A DNA stretch of 54,826 bases, taken from assembly GCA_910587695.1 (NCBI GenBank), contig CAJUNC010000018.1, forward strand, positions 1 through 54,826, in the 5' to 3' direction. Each line of letters opens with the position of its first letter. Position 1 is the stretch's first letter. The position numbers were made by a program, and so were the translations under genes. Origin of the DNA: an uncultured Lactobacillus sp. Lineage in GTDB: Bacteria > Bacillota > Bacilli > Lactobacillales > Lactobacillaceae. A model generated the notes under the pieces. That model was not told where the DNA came from. It saw nothing but the letters and a program-made list of their open reading frames with translations, and did not search any database. Shown in pieces: positions 52,201 through 54,826 of the stretch.

Positions 52201-54796
52201 GGTGTATAAGCAAATAGTAATTGTCCATTACCAGTTCCTGTAGTTGTTACTTTATCAACACCTTCACCAGTCAAAACGATCGTCGCATTATCTCCATTTG
52301 CTACGCTAGGTAAATTGATGACATTATAGGAGTATTCTGAAACACCTTTATCAGTCAAAACATTAGCTAAGCGGATCGTCCCTTTAGAGTTAGCCAACTC
52401 TTTTGAACTACTATATGCTAACTTGGTCGTTCCTGTTTCTTCGGTATATTTTCCAGCGTCAGCTGCTTTGACCCCATTCATTGGACCGTAAGTTGATGGA
52501 TAAGTGAAACTGTAGCTCACTTCATTTGGTGTATTATAGAAACCTAAGTTAGTTGATCGAACCTTATAAGTCTTGCCATCCCGCAACGTGACCTCACTAA
52601 TATTAGCAAAACCATTAGTTGGTGCGGAAACTTGATCATTTTCGTTAAGCTCCATGAATAAACTCATCCCGTTTTCAGGGTAAGCATAGGATAACGGTAA
52701 CTGATTCTTATTTGCTACGATCTTCAATGGTGTCGTGTACGAAGTTCCATTGATCAAAACAGGTGTCCGATACCATGGTGTTTCAGGTAAGCTGATCTTA
52801 AACATCCGTTCACCGTTGATCCCGATGTACCCTAGATCTTCAACAACAGCATCTTCGTAAAGTGCACCACCACGTTTGTAAACATGTAACTGACTAGCAT
52901 CTTCTAGATCAAATCCTTGAGGGATCGCAATGAAATAGGAACTCGGAATGTCATTATATTGAACGACATTTCGGATCTGATATGTGATCGTTGCAATATT
53001 ACCACCATTTTCACTCGTTGGTTGGTAAGAAGTATTGTTGAAATTCAAGATATTTCCAGTAAACTGGTTCTTACTTGGACTAGGTGCTTTGATATCAAGT
53101 GACATTTCACCTGTCAATTCCTGTCCTTTATCGGAAGTCACAGTATAGCTGTACTCTGCTTTATCATTGACCTTCTTAGTCGTTCCTTTTTCTAAGATCG
53201 CATTGTTACTGAAATTGATCTTAACTTTAGTACCTGCTTCAATATTTTTATAACCGATATCAAGTGCTTTAATGTTAGACCCATCTTTAGCAACACCTGC
53301 ACTGATCGCTTTATCGTCGATAGCAACAACAATAGAGTTTACATTAGAAGTTACAAAGTTACCCATTTTTAGATCTACTGTGCGACCATCTGTCAATGTT
53401 GCCCGTGTTAAACCGCTTGGTTGGTTTTCACTTGACGATGTGATCGCTAATGCATACTCACCTTCGCCACCATTCATGATCGTACCTGGTTCGATATCTA
53501 AGTGGATCAACACATTTTCTTGCGCGATATTACCATTGTTATATACTTCGATCGAACGGATCAGACTACCATTGTCATTATAGTCTAGCTTTGTATCGTC
53601 AGATTGGTGTTCTCCATCAGCTTGACCATTATCTGTGTAGATCGCACCATCTTTTTTCTTGAATTGTGCTTCCCAAGAATTATTAACTTTATCAGCCACA
53701 GCTAAATTGAGCTGCTTAGTCCCCACAGCTTGCTGGATCATATTCTTAGCTCGTTCACCTTCATCGTTGATCGAATAGTATGCAACTGTAGCATCAAAGG
53801 TGTTATCACTGGCAGCTAATTCAGTTGTGTATATCCCAAATAATAATAATGACCCTTTCAATAGATCAGTTTTGGCATTATTAAACTCAATAACAACCGG
53901 TTCACCTGCATTAGCTTGTTTGATCGTAACATTTTTTCCATTAGCTAATGTAGCAAAATCACTAGCTGTATCGCCAACAACCGACTTATCAGTCAAACCA
54001 TATGCATGACCAATGCTTGTAGTATCAGCCAAAAAGCCTTTTGGAACATTTAATGTTACTGTACCAGCAAAATTATCACCGTCTTTTTGACCGTTATTAG
54101 CTAAATTGATCCCTAAAACATATTTTTGACCCTTAACTAACCCATTTTCTGCGGTTTGATTTTGATCAAAATTGAGGTTGACTGCAGTGATCTCGGCAGG
54201 TCGTCCGATCGTATAAGTGATCTCACCAATATCATCCCCATTTTTCTTAACAACAACTTGGAATTTTGAACCTGGTGTTAAAAATGACCAATCAGAAACA
54301 GTTGGCATCAATCTTAAATTAAAAGTCATTGAGGCTGTTGTGTTGATATTGTACGTAAAAGTTGTATTTTGGCTGGTCTTGTTAGTAACATATCCTGGAT
54401 CAGCTACTGGAGAAGTTTCTGTATCAACACTGTACAACTCACCATTGATACTACGATCAGTCGACGCTGTAAAGATATATGGAACAGTGACCGTAACTTT
54501 ATCCCCCGCAACAGCTGGGACCATAATTGAAATACTACGCGTTTCATTATCGCCGTGATCCAATGTTACTGCTTGGCTTTGAGTATTATTTTCGATCACT
54601 TGACCTGCATTGACTGCTGGCGTGTCGTCAACTGCACTTCTAAAAGCTGCGTGCGTTTGTTCTTGTGGTGCTTCAGTTGTACTTTCAGTAGATGATACTT
54701 CATTATTTTCAACTGGTGCCGTAGCTTGATCGGTAACCTTATCTGCATCTGCTTGCTCAGCCGTTTGCGTCGGAGGAAATAACTGTTAATCAAAAT
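49287..54796 (-). CDS. Giant mucus-binding-type surface protein, 5' end incomplete or broken
   Basis: The frame is open from just after an in-frame TAA near 54797 to 49287; the first usual start codon is a GTG at 54599 (1770 residues), without a ribosome site. Upstream of the GTG the same frame still reads like a mature surface protein (PPTQTAEQADADKVTDQATA), so the real N-terminus with its signal peptide is missing. From the GTG: a beta-rich adhesin region (1-900), a MucBP-like domain (about 901-962), six Mub-B2-like repeats (about 964-1558), two more MucBP-like units (to about 1690), a linker, and a C-terminal LPQMG (1734-1738), hydrophobic helix and KNKRKED tail. Adhesion to mucus is a family inference. 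Confidence 0.85.
49386..49400 (-). other. Sortase signal LPQMG
   Basis: LPQMG is followed by a 20-residue hydrophobic helix and KNKRKED. The usual Thr of LPxTG is Met (ATG codon, 49389-49391), one base change from ACG. Confidence 0.85.
49927..51396 (-). repeat. Tandem 294-bp repeats in the surface-protein gene
   Basis: Five 98-codon units: 51103-51396 (divergent), 50809-51102, 50515-50808 and 50221-50514 (nearly identical, apparently differing by one silent base), and 49927-50220 (divergent). The unit contains EVTRTINYVYADGTQVAKP and SPELKGYTADKAKVAAQSV. A further divergent copy precedes them. Identical neighbours imply recent duplication and unstable copy number. Confidence 0.92.
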
Positions 54797-54826
54797 ATAT
54801 TAAAATGTAATCAAACGCGATATAAT

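Noticed and set aside
54596..54793. 65-codon minus-strand frame MINSYFLRRKRL
   Set aside because: It overlaps, in another frame, DNA that reads as surface protein; the basic composition is a frame shadow. It could at most mark a frameshift at the 5' end.

Overview
The window is a chromosomal segment of a low-to-mid GC Gram-positive bacterium of the Lactobacillaceae. The evidence is the gene content and order (ynbB-glnR-glnA; rhomboid-yqgQ-glcK; yqeG-yqeH-yhbY-nadD-yqeK-rsfS; infC-rpmI-rplT; dltXABCD), a substrate-binding-protein/permease fusion for glutamine uptake, and a sortase-anchored mucus-binding-type protein. A gut Ligilactobacillus-like species is my best guess; it cannot be proved from this window alone. 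Almost everything is on the minus strand. No rRNA, tRNA, CRISPR array or complete mobile element was found.

Layout. 1-4.2 kb: nitrogen regulation (glnA, glnR with a GlnR box), ynbB and miaA. 4.3-5.9 kb: a plus-strand island with a DUF3042 microprotein and a two-gene unit, a ribbon-helix-helix/NfeD-like fusion followed by an SPFH protein, behind a palindromic candidate operator. 6-11 kb: a rhodanese-like protein without the catalytic Cys, glcK, yqgQ, a rhomboid protease, rpmG and a class B PBP. 11-18.4 kb: teichoic-acid modification (a YfhO-family protein convergent with dltXABCD). 18.4-24.2 kb: a potassium-uptake RCK protein, apt, recJ, a LapA-domain protein, an SDR and rnz. 24.4-32.3 kb: a small unknown gene, an OatA-like acyltransferase, obg, uvrC and glutamine uptake (glnQ, glnP). 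32.4-41.6 kb: ribosome assembly and tRNA maturation genes (engB, rpmF-yceD, tmcAL, the yqe cluster, and the L20-leader operon infC-rpmI-rplT). 41.6-44 kb: an AlkD-like glycosylase, an unknown protein and an EamA exporter.

44.1-46.8 kb holds the most interesting accessory locus: a promoter, a small membrane-anchored protein, a lipase-type protein with its catalytic domain at the N-terminus and a helical C-terminus, and two small helical proteins. This matches the recently described reverse-arrangement type VII-secreted lipase toxin systems (TslA with TilA immunity and TlaA/TlaB partners in Staphylococcus aureus). Next to it, 46.7-47.3 kb is degenerate DNA with a frameshifted DUF924 relic. 47.3-49.2 kb is lepA. 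The window ends in a giant repeat-containing surface protein gene with an LPQMG sorting motif and no visible signal peptide.

A window-wide feature is a strong excess of the tetranucleotide GATC. It is produced partly by synonymous choice: the codon before ATC (Ile) usually ends in G.
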